Positions 11,721-22,985 of a stretch of DNA of 64,000 nucleotides are shown here, in pieces. The position numbers and the translations under genes are program-made. The stretch comes from Umbilicaria muhlenbergii (taxonomy: Eukaryota > Ascomycota > Lecanoromycetes > Umbilicariales > Umbilicariaceae). Within the stretch, counting starts at the first letter, position 1, and every line of letters starts with the position of its first letter. Location: positions 5,974,312 to 6,038,311 of the forward strand of contig KK106981.1 in NCBI GenBank assembly GCA_000611775.1. Reading direction: 5' to 3'. The notes below the pieces were generated by a model, which did not search any database, had not been told where the DNA came from, and saw only the letters and a program-made list of their open reading frames with translations.

Positions 11721-12890
11721 GTGGTCAACAAGGAGGAGGAGTTGAACATGAGTGCGGCCGGAATCATTGCTCTACCAAGTCTCGCGCAAGGATCTAAGAG
11801 CCAGCAAGACCCGGGTACCCATAAAGCGCCATCAAATAACACGAAGAGCGCTCCTCTCGAACAACCTTTTACCACCCACAAGTTTCTCACGTCTGTAGGC
11901 AGCATACTTTACGAGTTCATCTATCCCGAGGGCTGCGAAAAAGCACTCATTGGTCAAGATACCAATACCATTTCCGATGCCTCCATAAGTGGTCAAGAGG
12001 ACCGACTCAAGCGCTGCATCATCAGCTCTCATCCGACCACCATCCCCCCGCTACCCAGACTTCCTCGAGAATTACGTGACAAGGTCTTGGTGAATGCTCT
12101 CTTCAACGTGACGTTCTGCGTGGCAGGAGTCTTCTCCAAATGGGCTTCTTTCCACGCCAAAACGATCAACAATGACCCAACCGTCCTCCAAGATCAAGTC
12201 GAAATTGCGAGTCACGTCGAACGATGCGCTTTAGAACCCTCTATCTACCGCGCCCAACGCTCCCTCCGCCTGATAACATACTCTGAAACCGTCACCTCGG
12301 CATCCGTCAAAACGACTGGGCGTCGCAATGCGCTTGCCCTGTTGTCCACAAACCGACAACTCCTTCACGAGTTCCAAGCGCTCATCAATCATGTCGTACC
12401 GACCTTGCTCGCCATCGACAACACCGGGGGCTCCCAAACCCTAGCTCTCGCCAACGAAGTCTTATGCACCCTGGGTCCGGTCGAGAGGCGCAGGGTTTCG
12501 CATCTCTCCCAGCTTGGTTTACGGCCTGGAACGCACGTTCTGAACACATACGGCAGAGGGTCTCCGACCGCGCAGAGCCTCGCGCGGGCAGATTATTGCT
12601 ATGAGCAACAACGCCTTTTCTTCGAGCTGACTGTAGATATACGGCTCGAGACGATGTTTGTTTAGATCGACGTCGTAGATATCGAGTCGAGTCCTCCAGC
12701 GATACAGATTGACGCGCAGTGGCTGCAGCCGTTTTTGCGCCTGCCGGGCTTGAGTGGACTGGAGATGCAGTTTGTGGACCCATTTGAGCTATTATGGCCC
12801 GAGGGCCTTTGGCAGCACATTCTCCGAGATCTTCACAAACAGCTCAATGATATCGAAGGTGTAAAGGCAAGTTTCATGGCGAGATGGTAG
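11721..12890 (+). pseudogene. F-box-like fungal hypothetical protein with in-frame stop
   Basis: A 314-codon ORF runs from 11721 (a second ATG lies ten codons in) to a TAG at 12663-12665; the same frame then stays open for 74 more codons to 12890 with protein-like sequence (LQPFLRLPGLSGLEMQFVDP, then GLWQHILRDLHKQLNDIEGVK). Near residue 110 is IPPLPRLPRELRDKVLVNAL, the typical start of F-box-like/2EXR-type fungal domains. The TAG may be a real truncation, a sequencing error, or part of an intron I could not define, though no consensus donor lies just upstream. Function unknown; such proteins are usually substrate receptors or orphans. Confidence 0.5.
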
Positions 12891-15209
12891 CCCATTGGTT
12901 GTCTGGGTTAGAGGGTACACGTTGTGCCTGACGCCGTAGGATGAGGGAGAGGATAAGATGCAGATCCGATCCTTGATATTATGCAGCTAGGGTGTGGAGG
13001 CGTAAGGCGAAGCAGCGAGGACATCTGAAGGGCGTGATTGAAGCTGTGGCTCAGAAAGGTCGGAACATTGTATGACGCTTAATAGACGATATATAACACC
13101 AACAGAGTTACAGAATGAATGGAATTGCAATAGAACATTACTCCGGTTTATAACTACTAAACTCAGAACAGGCCGTTGCTTAAGTCTCATCATCAACATG
13201 AAGTGCCACAAGAGTCTGCCTTGTAGAGGGCTTAATTGAAGTTTCGGCCAGGTCAGTGAAAAATCATGAACCCACAACTGCTCGGTATTATTATTGCGGC
13301 AACATCGATGAAGTAAGCAACAGTATATCTAGATGTATTGTTAAATAAAATACTGTAGACAGTCCTGACGTCGAGCATTGGTAGCAGAAATAAACCGCAG
13401 TGAACAGCTTTCGTTGAACATACGTTTCGGCAAGTGACCCCTTTCTCTCCATCGTACCTATTTACATAACCACCCTACACAACAGACACCACCCCACACA
13501 TCCCCACCCGTCCCTCCTCCCCTTCACTCAAACTTCAATAAGCATCCTTGGACCCCACCCCTCATCCCTCGCCCCTCCCCTCTCAACCTCTTCACACCCC
13601 TACCCTTCTTCAGCTCAAACCCTCTTCTCCTCTCCTCTCCTCTTCCCTCCCCTCCTCCGCCAATACCGCTCCCAATGGCGTTGGGGCTCAAAGGCGCGGA
13701 AAATAAGTTACAAGGCTCGGAGCTTGGAGCTCGAGAGTCGGTATGCGGGCGCGCTGTGGCTGCAGGCGGTAGACGGGGGGGCGGGTCGGTAGCGAGAGCG
13801 GGGGAGAGGGGCTGCGAGGCGGGGACGGGGTCGGTGGATGAGTGGACAGGTGGGGTCGAGGTGGGGGTAGAGGAGTGCGAGGAGGATGAGGAGGAGGAGG
13901 AGGAGGAGGCGGTGGAGTCTTCTTCTTTTTCTCCTTCTCCTTCTCCATCTACCTCATCCTCATCCCCAGCCCCCCTCTCATCCTCCTCCACCCCCCTTCC
14001 GTCTTCACCCCCCCCTCCTCCCCCTCCACCCGACCCCCATCGTCCTCGAACACCTCTTCCCGCGATCTCCACTCCGTCGTATATCCATCCTCCTCCGGCA
14101 CTTGATAATCTCCCCGAACCCCTCTATCCACGCGCCTCTCGACCCCAAATCGTACAAAAGGGACGAATATCGAGCCAGATGACATCGCGGATTTCACGAC
14201 GAAGAACTGAGTAGCATGGCGAAGACTAGTTTGCCCGTGCGACCGCGCGTGAAGAACCGGAGCCACGACACGCTGTGGTCCGACATCAGGTGTGGCAGCG
14301 GTAGTGGTACCCTCACCACCAGTGCTCGCATCACGAAATTTCGCACCTCACCTTCGGAACTGCCGATGGGTAGACATACGCTAGATGCTCCCGCCTGGCG
14401 GCGTTAGTAGCATATTGGGGAAACGAGGTATGTTGGACATGTTGTACTTGATGAGGAACGTTGAGCGGTAGAAGTAGCATGATAAAAACTTGTAAGGAAA
14501 ATGAAGAGAGGAAACCCGCGCCAACTGGCCCCCAAGCGAGTGATCATTAGTGCCAACACCTATACTTGTCACAACACCCCTTGTCCTTCAGTACCTCTTA
14601 ACACCAAGGCCATCACCACCAAATACTCCTTCTGTACTCACCACACCCACCAGATCACATGACCTTTAACATCCACCTTACACCACCAAGCCCCTTTCTT
14701 AAGCACCAGAGATCCTCAGACTTTTCGAGACCCATCTCTATTTCTACCTTCCCTCAATACCCAACCACATCCGCCGTCGACAATACAACCCCAAGCCAGT
14801 ACGCCGCCAATCCCGCGAGCGAGAGCGGGTGTTTCAGCCGCAGCCGCAGCTGGCAGAAGAGCCCTACCCATAGGTTTTAGGTCTAGCCCTCATGAACACG
14901 TATACTCTGCACGTCAGCACGACGATTGCGCACAACGAACAAAACGAAGAAACCGGCAACAGGAGCAAAAACGAGCCCATGGTCAGGATACAGCACCCCC
15001 TCACCGCCTACGAACCAAAAAACAGAGACAGGATACGATTATTTCGATTACTCCGGTCTATACCATGCGCGAATCCAGAAACAGCTGCCGCTACCTATGG
15101 CCTGTCGACATCTCCTATCCATCGACAAAAAATATTTGCCGCAACGGCTTGTGCCCGTCATGTAATGCGATCCCCATTCCCGAAGCCTAGCCCGCAAGCC
15201 AGTGACCAT
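12891..15209. other. low-complexity intergenic region, no firm gene
   Basis: 13500-14110 is strongly strand-asymmetric: pyrimidine-rich flanks (CCTCCCC runs) around a GA-rich core at 13780-13915, which creates long Ser/Pro- or Gly/Arg-rich frames on both strands. A short plus-strand stretch near 14050-14180 (PIVLEHLFPRSPLRRISILL, then HAPLDPKSYKRDEYRA) looks more protein-like and could be a gene remnant. 14400-15200 has no recognisable content and may include the 3' region of the citrate carrier gene. Confidence 0.4.
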
Positions 15210-16512
15210 CTAATGCTTCGCCGTGACCTTCTCACCCGTAAGTTTCTCGACCGCCTCCTTGGCCCTGATTCGCACAAGCACATTAGCAACCTTCGTACAC
15301 ATCCCCACCCGTCCCATCCCATGCCTATACAAGAAGAAAAGAAGAAAAAAACTCACATATCCCCCAACGCAACCATACAAATCGTCTGCCAAACCCCCAA
15401 CCCGATCCTCGGCGTCACCCCGCGATAAAGCCCCCTAAGCCCGTTCATCCCATAAATATACCTCAACGTCTTCCCGACCGTCAGATTCTTCGGCCGGAGC
15501 GGATCCTCCGTCTTACTCTGCATCTCGACCCTAATAACCTCAATCGGTTGATTCCACGCACTCAACCCGCCCCCCAACCCCGACGCCAGAATCTTTTCCA
15601 TATTCCCCAATTTCTGCCCTTCCTCCTTCCCCGTGAACCTGCGGATCCCCTGCTCCGCCAGCCGCGACAGCCCGAAGCGCGAGCCCCAATTGGTGGTCTG
15701 GCGGATGGCGACGGCGTTGACGCCGCGGTTGATGCCGCGGATGCCCTCGCGGCGGTAGATGTCCATGAAGGTCTCGAAGGTGCCGGGGGGTTTGACGCCC
15801 GCGGCCGCGATCTTGTGTTTGGTGATCTCGACGGTCTTCATGCAGGTGCAAAAGCCCATGGTGGCGTAGGCCTGGGCGACGCCGCCGGCCATGCCGCCGG
15901 AGATGCCGCTGATGAAGTCGGAGGCGCCGAAGGATTTGGCGTAGTATTCGGCTTCGGAGGCGACGAAGAGGAGGACGGCGCCTTTGGTTGAGGCTTCGAT
16001 CCAGGCCCAGGGGATGAGGCCTTGGTAGTCTGGGGGTGGGGAGGGGGGGATTAGTCTTGGGAGGGAAGGGGCATGGTTGGGAGTGTGGGAGCGGGCGTTG
16101 GGGTGGGGAAGACTCACAGCCTAGGATGCCTCCGCGACTCCAGACCCGGGCTAGCGAGTTGGCGAAGCTGTCGCCTCGGTTCGCTGCCATTGTTGTCTTG
16201 ACCACCTCCAAGGGCTGTTCGTAGGTGCGTAGTCAGTGGATGGACTGGACTGTAGAGGCAATGCGAGAGGTGCATACCTGGCCCAACGTCGTGACCCTGT
16301 CGTCATCCCATCAGTAGCTGTCCCCAGGATCGCTCAGAGGGCGGGGAAGACTTACTCGAACATGTTCAAGCCCGCGCCCACTACAACGCGCACCGGATCA
16401 GTCACCTGTCCACCTGTTTCCTCTCACGGATCTACTCACGCAGCAAATTACTAAACTTGACCGGCTTCTTCTCCAACTTCGGCGGCGCCGAGCTCGCAGT
16501 GATGGCGGACAT
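15210..16512 (-). CDS. YHM2: mitochondrial citrate/2-oxoglutarate carrier Yhm2 orthologue
   Basis: Six exons in genomic order 15210-15264, 15357-16029, 16118-16214, 16278-16296, 16356-16380 and 16440-16512 (complement) sum to 942 bp, or 313 residues, against 314 in yeast Yhm2. Two are microexons of 19 and 25 bp. The translation follows Yhm2 throughout: [103 protein letters not shown] and the terminal LTGEKVTAKH. The family exports mitochondrial citrate in exchange for 2-oxoglutarate, supplying cytosolic NADPH and acetyl-CoA precursors; Yhm2 was first described as a mtDNA-binding protein. It is transcribed on the same strand as citrate synthase 0.8 kb away. Confidence 0.95.
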
Positions 16513-17317
16513 GCTGCGACGTCTTCACTCGGAGTGGCCCTGACCAAGGGAGGAGGGGCGCTTCGTTGCTAGGAGTCCCACGGTGGGAAAGGTGCGCGGT
16601 GGTGGTGGTGTAACGCGAAGGGTGTGCGGCTGGCAGCTGCACGCGCTTTGTACGGAGTCGTGGGAGTCTGGATGATTTCGCGGAAGATAAGCTTAGACTA
16701 GGCTAGACAATCCAGGAGTTTGCTGTCCGTGGTAGAGCCGAGAGTGTTTTCGGCCACCGAAACAGCTGCGAGCGTACGGAGAGAATGAGACAAAAGAAGC
16801 CGACGGAAGCGCTGTTGGAGAGTGGAGATCTGATTGCTCGAGTGCAGGTGGAAGCGGAGTTGAACGTGGGCTTTGAGCTTCGAGCGTCGAGCTTCGAACT
16901 TCGTCCTTGTTGCGCAGGGGAGCGACATCTGGCTGGACCCTGGATTGCTTCAACCTCTGCCGCTGGGTGAGGCATGTCTAACCGCTTTGGGCCACATCTA
17001 CCCGCTCGCGTGCCTCTAGCGCTCCTCAACCGCGGCAAGCTTTGATACTCCACACATCCGCTGGGGATCCACGGGCCACAACATGTACATGAGACGACTG
17101 ATACTACTGTGGACACATGTATGTAGGAAATGTCAAATTTCTTGTGTGTCAGGTGTATACGAGAACAGGGCTACCGGGGGACGGAAAAGCGAGATGCCGT
17201 GCCCATTACATCCACCTATGAACATGACTTCCAATTCTCCACCCTCCACCTTGATTGCTCCAACCTACTTCGAAATCTGCTTTTTCCAACCACATTCACC
17301 CCTGCAGAGCCTCTCAC
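16513..17317. promoter_or_regulatory. intergenic between citrate synthase 3' end and YHM2 5' end
   Basis: About 800 bp holding the YHM2 promoter and the citrate synthase 3' region. Open frames here have no protein-like content. A short near-palindromic direct repeat GCTTCGAGCGTCGAGCTTCG lies at about 16877-16896. Confidence 0.4.
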
Positions 17318-19179
17318 CTACAACTTAGCGCCGACGAGCTTGGCGTAGGCCGCAGTACTGAAGGACTTGGGTCGTTCAATAGGAGCTATGATATCGTTAG
17401 AATGCTGTGCAGTGAACAAAAAAGCAGGAATGCTGTCTTACCGCCCAGAGCACGGTCGATGATCAATTGAGGCAGCACACCGATGGCACGCGACACACCG
17501 AAGAGAACCGTGTAGTAGTTGGCCTCGGTCAGGCCGTAGTATTGCAAGAGAACACCCGAGTGCTGCCAGAGTTAGTCGGCACCACTCCAGGGCAGCGGGT
17601 CGGTACGTACAGCATCAACATTGGGGTATGGGTTCTTGGTCTTGCCGTGCTCCGTCAGCACGCCCGGCGCGATCTTGTACACTTGGCTAACGAGCTTGAA
17701 CATTGGGTCGTCGGGCAGGTGGCGAAGGGCGAATTCGCGTTGGGACACATAACGGGGGTCGGTCTTGCGGAGAACAGCGTGTCCGTAACCTGGCACGACC
17801 TGACCGGCGTTCAGTGTCGACCAGAGATAGTCTGTGATAGCCTTGTCGCTAAGATCGTTGCCGATGGCCTTCTTCATCTTCTGTAGCCAGTTGAGCACTT
17901 CCTGGTTTGCCCTAAATCGCGTTAGTGGAGGAAAGAGTATAATGCACGGAGGCAACTCACAGTCCGTGTAGGGGACCCGCGAGACCGTTTAGACCGGCAG
18001 CCAGAGATAGCATGGGAGAGCTCAGAGCACTGCCAACCAAGTGGGTGGTGTGCGCGCTGACGTTACCACCCTCGTGGTCCGAGTGGATGGTCAGATAGAG
18101 TCTCATCAGCTCGACAAAGTCGCTGTTGTCGCCGAAACCGAGTTGGTTGGCCAAGTTGAATCCGTAGTCCTTGTCCTTTTGCACCGGAGCGACCTTGCCA
18201 CCCTTGAACACGTTTTGGTAGATTCTGGCGGCAATTGTGGGAAGTTTGGCGATCAAATCCATCGAGTCCTCGAAGGTGTATCCCCAGTAATCTTTCTTGC
18301 TCATGCCTTTGGCGTAGGCCTTGGCGAACGAAGACTCGTGCTCGAGGGCAGTCACGGCAAGCGAGAATTGCGCCATGGGGTGGAGGTCACTTGGGCAGCG
18401 GTCGATGAGCTCTTCAACGAACTTGGGGACATCTGAACGGGCAGCCCATTCGGCGGACAGGTCGCGCACTTGTTGTTCGGTGGGAACTTCTCCGGTCAAT
18501 AGTAGCCAGAAAAGACCTGGATGCATCAGAAATCGGCCCTTGTCACTCCAACAATCGGCGGTCTACTCACCTTCTGGGAGAGGCTCTTTTCCGCCCGGCG
18601 CTTTTGGGAGTAGTTCCTGACATTCCGGAATCTGTTCACGAAGGTCAATTGTGCTGATTTCGACCAACTTCTTGTGATTGACCGTACTGTCTTGCCTCTA
18701 AACCGAATACCTTCTTCCGAGTCGAGGACCGATCCCTGAAATGGTCAGTGACTGATGTACCTGACGCGACCCGGTGTGGCCATCTACCTCCCAAACGAGC
18801 GACTTGATGCCACGGGCACCGCCGTAGACCTGGTCAAGAGTGACTTCGCCGATGACCTTGGAGCCGTACTCTCTGTCGGTCGCTTTGGGTTAGCTGGATT
18901 CAGCATCCTTGGTCGTAGGAATGGTCATCACGAACTTCCTTAGCTTCTTGACCTTCTCGATCTCGGCCGGGAGCTTTTCCGCGAAGACTTCCTTCAGTGT
19001 CTACCAGGTGGTTGTGGTTAGCGGAGCTACCCATGGCAGTCGGTTCAACGGCTTGCCTGGGTTTTGCTGGAGGAATAGCAGCGGAAGCCATTGAAAGCGG
19101 TGGAGCGGATAGGAGAAGAAGCAGCACCAACTAAAGAAGAGCGCAGAGCAGTCTTGCCCAAGCGCAAAGAAGTTGCCAT
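17318..19179 (-). CDS. cit1: citrate synthase, mitochondrial
   Basis: Nine exons (complement: 17318-17385, 17442-17562, 17611-17911, 17961-18516, 18571-18631, 18688-18735, 18788-18872, 18936-19000, 19057-19179) total 1428 bp, or 475 residues. The N-terminus ([16 protein letters not shown]...) is a mitochondrial presequence. Active-site segments are intact: [12 protein letters not shown] (His near 275), [16 protein letters not shown] and [11 protein letters not shown], giving the His/His/Asp set of the family; [14 protein letters not shown] and [17 protein letters not shown] are also present. The enzyme condenses acetyl-CoA with oxaloacetate in the matrix. The first intron uses a GC donor (CAG/GCAAGC) and the second a weak GTTCGT donor; both are required for the conserved reading frame. 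The ATG chosen gives the presequence; an upstream in-frame ATG exists but adds an unlike extension. Confidence 0.97.
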
Positions 19180-20282
19180 TGTGTGAATTGAAGTTTGGCT
19201 GGGGCTGGAGCTGTCGCAAGAAGTTGCTGTGGGTGACGTGAACAACGAAGCTCGGGGCGGGCCAAAAGAAAAGCTGCAGCTCGCTACAGCGGAAGGTTTG
19301 GCCGACGGGGCTGAAATGGGGTGACACAGCTTAGGGAAGAGGAACAATAATAATGCACGATAAGCCGCCCAACGAACGGAGCCTGTTGTTTAATGAGACT
19401 GATCAAGAACACCAAGGAGTGCCGCTGTTGAATTCCACCTCATTGCTACTGATATTCTACGGATATTCTCCGGGTCTTTCAGATTGGTACTTATCACTAG
19501 ACCGGCGTTCTGCTTCCATCGGTGACCGATTCACTGCAAAGGAAGAAGGAAGAAGGGAGACGGACGAAGGAAGATGCCGTGAGTACCGTGAGCACTGTGA
19601 GCACCGTGAGCACCGTGAGTGCTACCAGGGACAAGGCACGGAAATTGAGGTGAAGCTCCAGTGTCACGGACCCTCAGACCCTCAGACCCGCCGACCCACG
19701 CACGCCACCGTCAGATTACGGACTACGACTGACGGCTGCCCTCCGAGTGCTGCTTACATAAACCACGCTAATTCCCACTTCCCACGCCGGCTGGCCTAGA
19801 ATTCGATCCTTCATCCTTCATCGCCTTGTTCTCACTTTCTCCTCTTTTCTCTTTTCAATCAACCTCCAGTCGTCCACCTCCAACCTCCGCCATCTACCAC
19901 AACGGACAACCAACTCTTTTCATCGCCAAAACCGCGATTCTCATCATAAGCATCGAGGTAGAGTGTAGTATTGTCGACCACTTTCGGGTTCAGCGGCCCT
20001 TCGAGGCTGTTTTACCGCTGGGTGATTCGGTGTTGCAGTCTCACAGCAATTCCGGCATTGCGCAGTATCTCGTAACTACTCATAGTCTGTAGTTTTTTAC
20101 CTCACCACCGACTCCACCTCATCTCATCGCGATAACCCATCCGACACTCATCGCGTTTTGATGACACGACCACTGCACATAATCAAAATCTACACTGCCT
20201 GTCGCGTTTGAGTCCTAGTCATTCTTTGCAAGACTTCTGCACGCGCTCACAGTAAGCTGGTGGTAGAGTTTGTGTTGCAAAG
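19180..20282. promoter_or_regulatory. divergent promoter region between citrate synthase and SEB1/NRD1
   Basis: About 1.1 kb between two divergent housekeeping genes. It contains a short tandem repeat of GAGCACCGT-like 9-mers at about 19577-19620 and pyrimidine-rich stretches around 19800-19880 typical of fungal core promoters. Open frames in it are not convincing. Confidence 0.45.
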
Positions 20283-22985
20283 ATGTCGTCGTGCGTAGCT
20301 GAGCTGGAGACTATACTCCAGTCCATGCTTGCACTCAAAGCTCCTGGCGTAACTGGATCGAAGATCTCCAGCATCACAGCGCTTTGTAATGCGAACGTAC
20401 AGGTCAGTCGGACCGACACCTCTCTCCACACAGATTTCCGGATCCTGCTAACATCGTGTGCTCGATCCTAGTCCGAATCCGTCCTGATCCAAAAGGTCTA
20501 CACACACTTCAAGAAAGCTCCCGGGACACATAAGCTTGGCGTACTCTATGTTGTAGACTCTGTAACGCGACAATGGGTAGACCAAGCACGCAAGGCCGGC
20601 CAGCCCACAGGGCCTGGTGCTGCCGATGGCACATACGCCGCCGGTGTCAACCATGTGACCGAGTTGCTGCCATCGTTCATGACTGACATAATAAACACTG
20701 CTCCCGAGGATCAAAAGGTACGCTTCCACAAAACCGTCACTTAGGGCTATATAGTCTCGCTTGCTGCGGTTGGTTCGAAGGCAACCACGCATGCTATGCT
20801 GTGAATAATCTCTTTCGTTTACATGAATTCTACGGGAGAAACTGATCCACTGCTTTGTATTCTGTTGTCGCTAAAACAACTCCAACTTACGTATTTTCTG
20901 CATGTTAGGCCAGAATCAAGAAATTGGTCGATATCTGGGAGCGCGGAAGTACCTTTCCTGCTCAGATGCTGTCCAGCTTCAAAGAGAAATTAAGCGCTCC
21001 ATCTCCGAACGGTAAGGTTCCCCAACCTCCAAACCTCGCGTTTCGAGCATATAAGCATGAAAACACCATAAAGACTCATCTGATACACTGTTCTTTCTGT
21101 AGCTATGCACTCCACTACCCCCGATGGAACCCCGCCTCGCGATTTCATATCGTTGAACGAGCAGCCCGGAAATGCTGCACCGCCGGCGCCAGCGCCAGAT
21201 ACTTCGGCCATACTAAAGGCCCTCGCAGATATGGCCAAGTCAAACACTGCAGCGCCGGCAGCGCCAGGAATCCCGGCCCAGGCTAATTCAAACAATGTAA
21301 CCAATCCGCAGAATGCATATCCGCACAACGTGCCTTCGTCCGTAAACCAAGCTCCTCCTATGCCGCAGGCTGTAAATCTACCTGGGGGGCCAAATGGTGT
21401 ATTGTCATCGTTTGCGGGATTGAACTTCCCTCAAATCCAGTCTAACGGGCAACCGAGCATGCAGACGGTCCCTCCGCCTATGCCCTCCCAAGGCACTGCT
21501 CCCGTCACGCCGGAGTCACTCCAACAGCAGTTGCAGCTATTGCAGTTCCTCCAGGCGCAAAATGTACCACAAGAGCAATGGGCTCCTTTACTAGCTGTGC
21601 TCATGTCTAATGGAGCCGGTATGGCGCCCAATAGCAATCCTGCAGCGCAGTCTGGTTGGCCGCAAGCCGCTGGTTATGGTGGTGTTGGAAGGGATGATCC
21701 CCAGTCACGTGACCGTAATGGCTACAATGACCAATACATGCGATCGCCACCAAACCGCTATAGAAACCCACGCTCCCGCTCTCGCTCGCCAACCGGCTGG
21801 GATAGACGTCGTGAACCATCTCCACCTCGTCGTCGCGATAGTCCCGTGTATGGTGAATATGGTGCCAATGGTAGTCGTGGCGACTACGGCCGTGGTAAAG
21901 CTGGTGCTGGCGCACGTGGCCGTGGAAATGGCTTTCGTCAACGAAGTCCAGCACCTGGTGATCGCTTCCGTAGGAGTCCAAGTCCATATCGTCAAGAACA
22001 AACGTTACCGCCACCCGGTCCAAAATGGGTAGAATACGACCCTTCGATTGGCGAAGGCATGATCAAGGGTAAGCAAGGGGGGACCATTTGATATAATCAC
22101 AACGCGCCTAATGCTGACATCCACCCAGTACTCAGTAGAACTCTCTTCGTTGGTGGTGTAACGTGAGTATTCGTCGTTTCTTGATCTCACGTAGCAAACA
22201 CTGACCTCGCACCAGCTCTTCGGAAGAGGACTTACGCGCTATCTTCTCGGCGTTCGGCCAAGTCCAAACCTGCATCGTCAACGTCGACAAGCGCCATGCC
22301 TTCGTCAAGATGATCACCCGACGAGATGCAATGGCAGCTAAAGATGGCATGGAGCGCTACAAATCCCCTGAAATGCAACTTAGGGTACGTTCGGTAACCC
22401 ACTCTGTCCCATTTGCGATTTACCGCACGACCTTTATTGACTTTCCCAGACTCGTTGGGGCGTCGGGTTTGGACCCCGTGATTGTAGTGATTACCAGACC
22501 GGCATCAGCATCATCCCCATCGAACGACTGACGGATGCGGATCGCAAGTGGATGTTGACGGCCGAGTACGGAGGCTCGGGCGGAAAGCCAATCGAGAGCG
22601 GCCTTGTCGTCGAAGAACCTGACATTGAGATTGGTGCTGGTGTCTCATCGAAGGGTAAGCGGTTTGCATCATAATACATCATGACTACCACGTGATCGCT
22701 CTTCTAACACCTTCCCTAGCTATTAGCAGACGTATGGCGACCGACAAGGGCGGCCAGCAGGGACCTCGCTCGACCCGCGATAACCCATCCGCCGGGGGAG
22801 CATCACGTTTCCGCCAACCCGACGGAAGAGATCGTAATGATCGAGACGTCAACACTATCGGTGTCCCGCCGGCTGTCCCAGGCTTTGGCTTCCAGTTCAT
22901 GCCCAACGGTATGCCGATGTTCCCACCTGGCTTCGTGATGCCCGGAACGACGCCCGCGCAGCCCCCGCCACCAGGTGCTAGCTAG
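20283..22985 (+). CDS. seb1: Seb1/Nrd1-type RNA polymerase II CTD-interacting, RNA-binding protein
   Basis: Eight exons (20283-20402, 20472-20717, 20909-21011, 21103-22068, 22129-22162, 22216-22384, 22450-22654, 22720-22985) give 2109 bp and 702 residues in one frame. Residues 1-155 form a CTD-interacting domain (LQSMLALKAPGVTGSKI, HFKKAPGTHKLGVLYVVDSV, PEDQKARIKKLVDIWERG). A Pro/Ala/Gln-rich linker follows, then an RS/RGG-type stretch (YRNPRSRSRSPTGWDRR), then an RRM with RNP2 LFVGGV and RNP1-like HAFVKM, followed by RTRWGVGFGPRDCSDYQTG and IPIERLTDADRKWM, diagnostic of the Nrd1/Seb1 family. The C-terminus is Pro/Met/Gly-rich. In yeasts these proteins bind Ser-phosphorylated CTD and nascent RNA to direct termination and 3' processing. 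Confidence 0.95.

Noticed and set aside
13524-14214. Opposed Gly/Arg- and Ser/Pro-rich frames of about 180 codons
   Set aside because: Composition artefact of polypurine/polypyrimidine tracts, with no conserved block and equal openness on both strands.
15540-16211. Arg/His-rich 223-codon minus frame and a 147-codon plus frame
   Set aside because: Alternative frames of the YHM2 exons; the true frame matches Yhm2 throughout.
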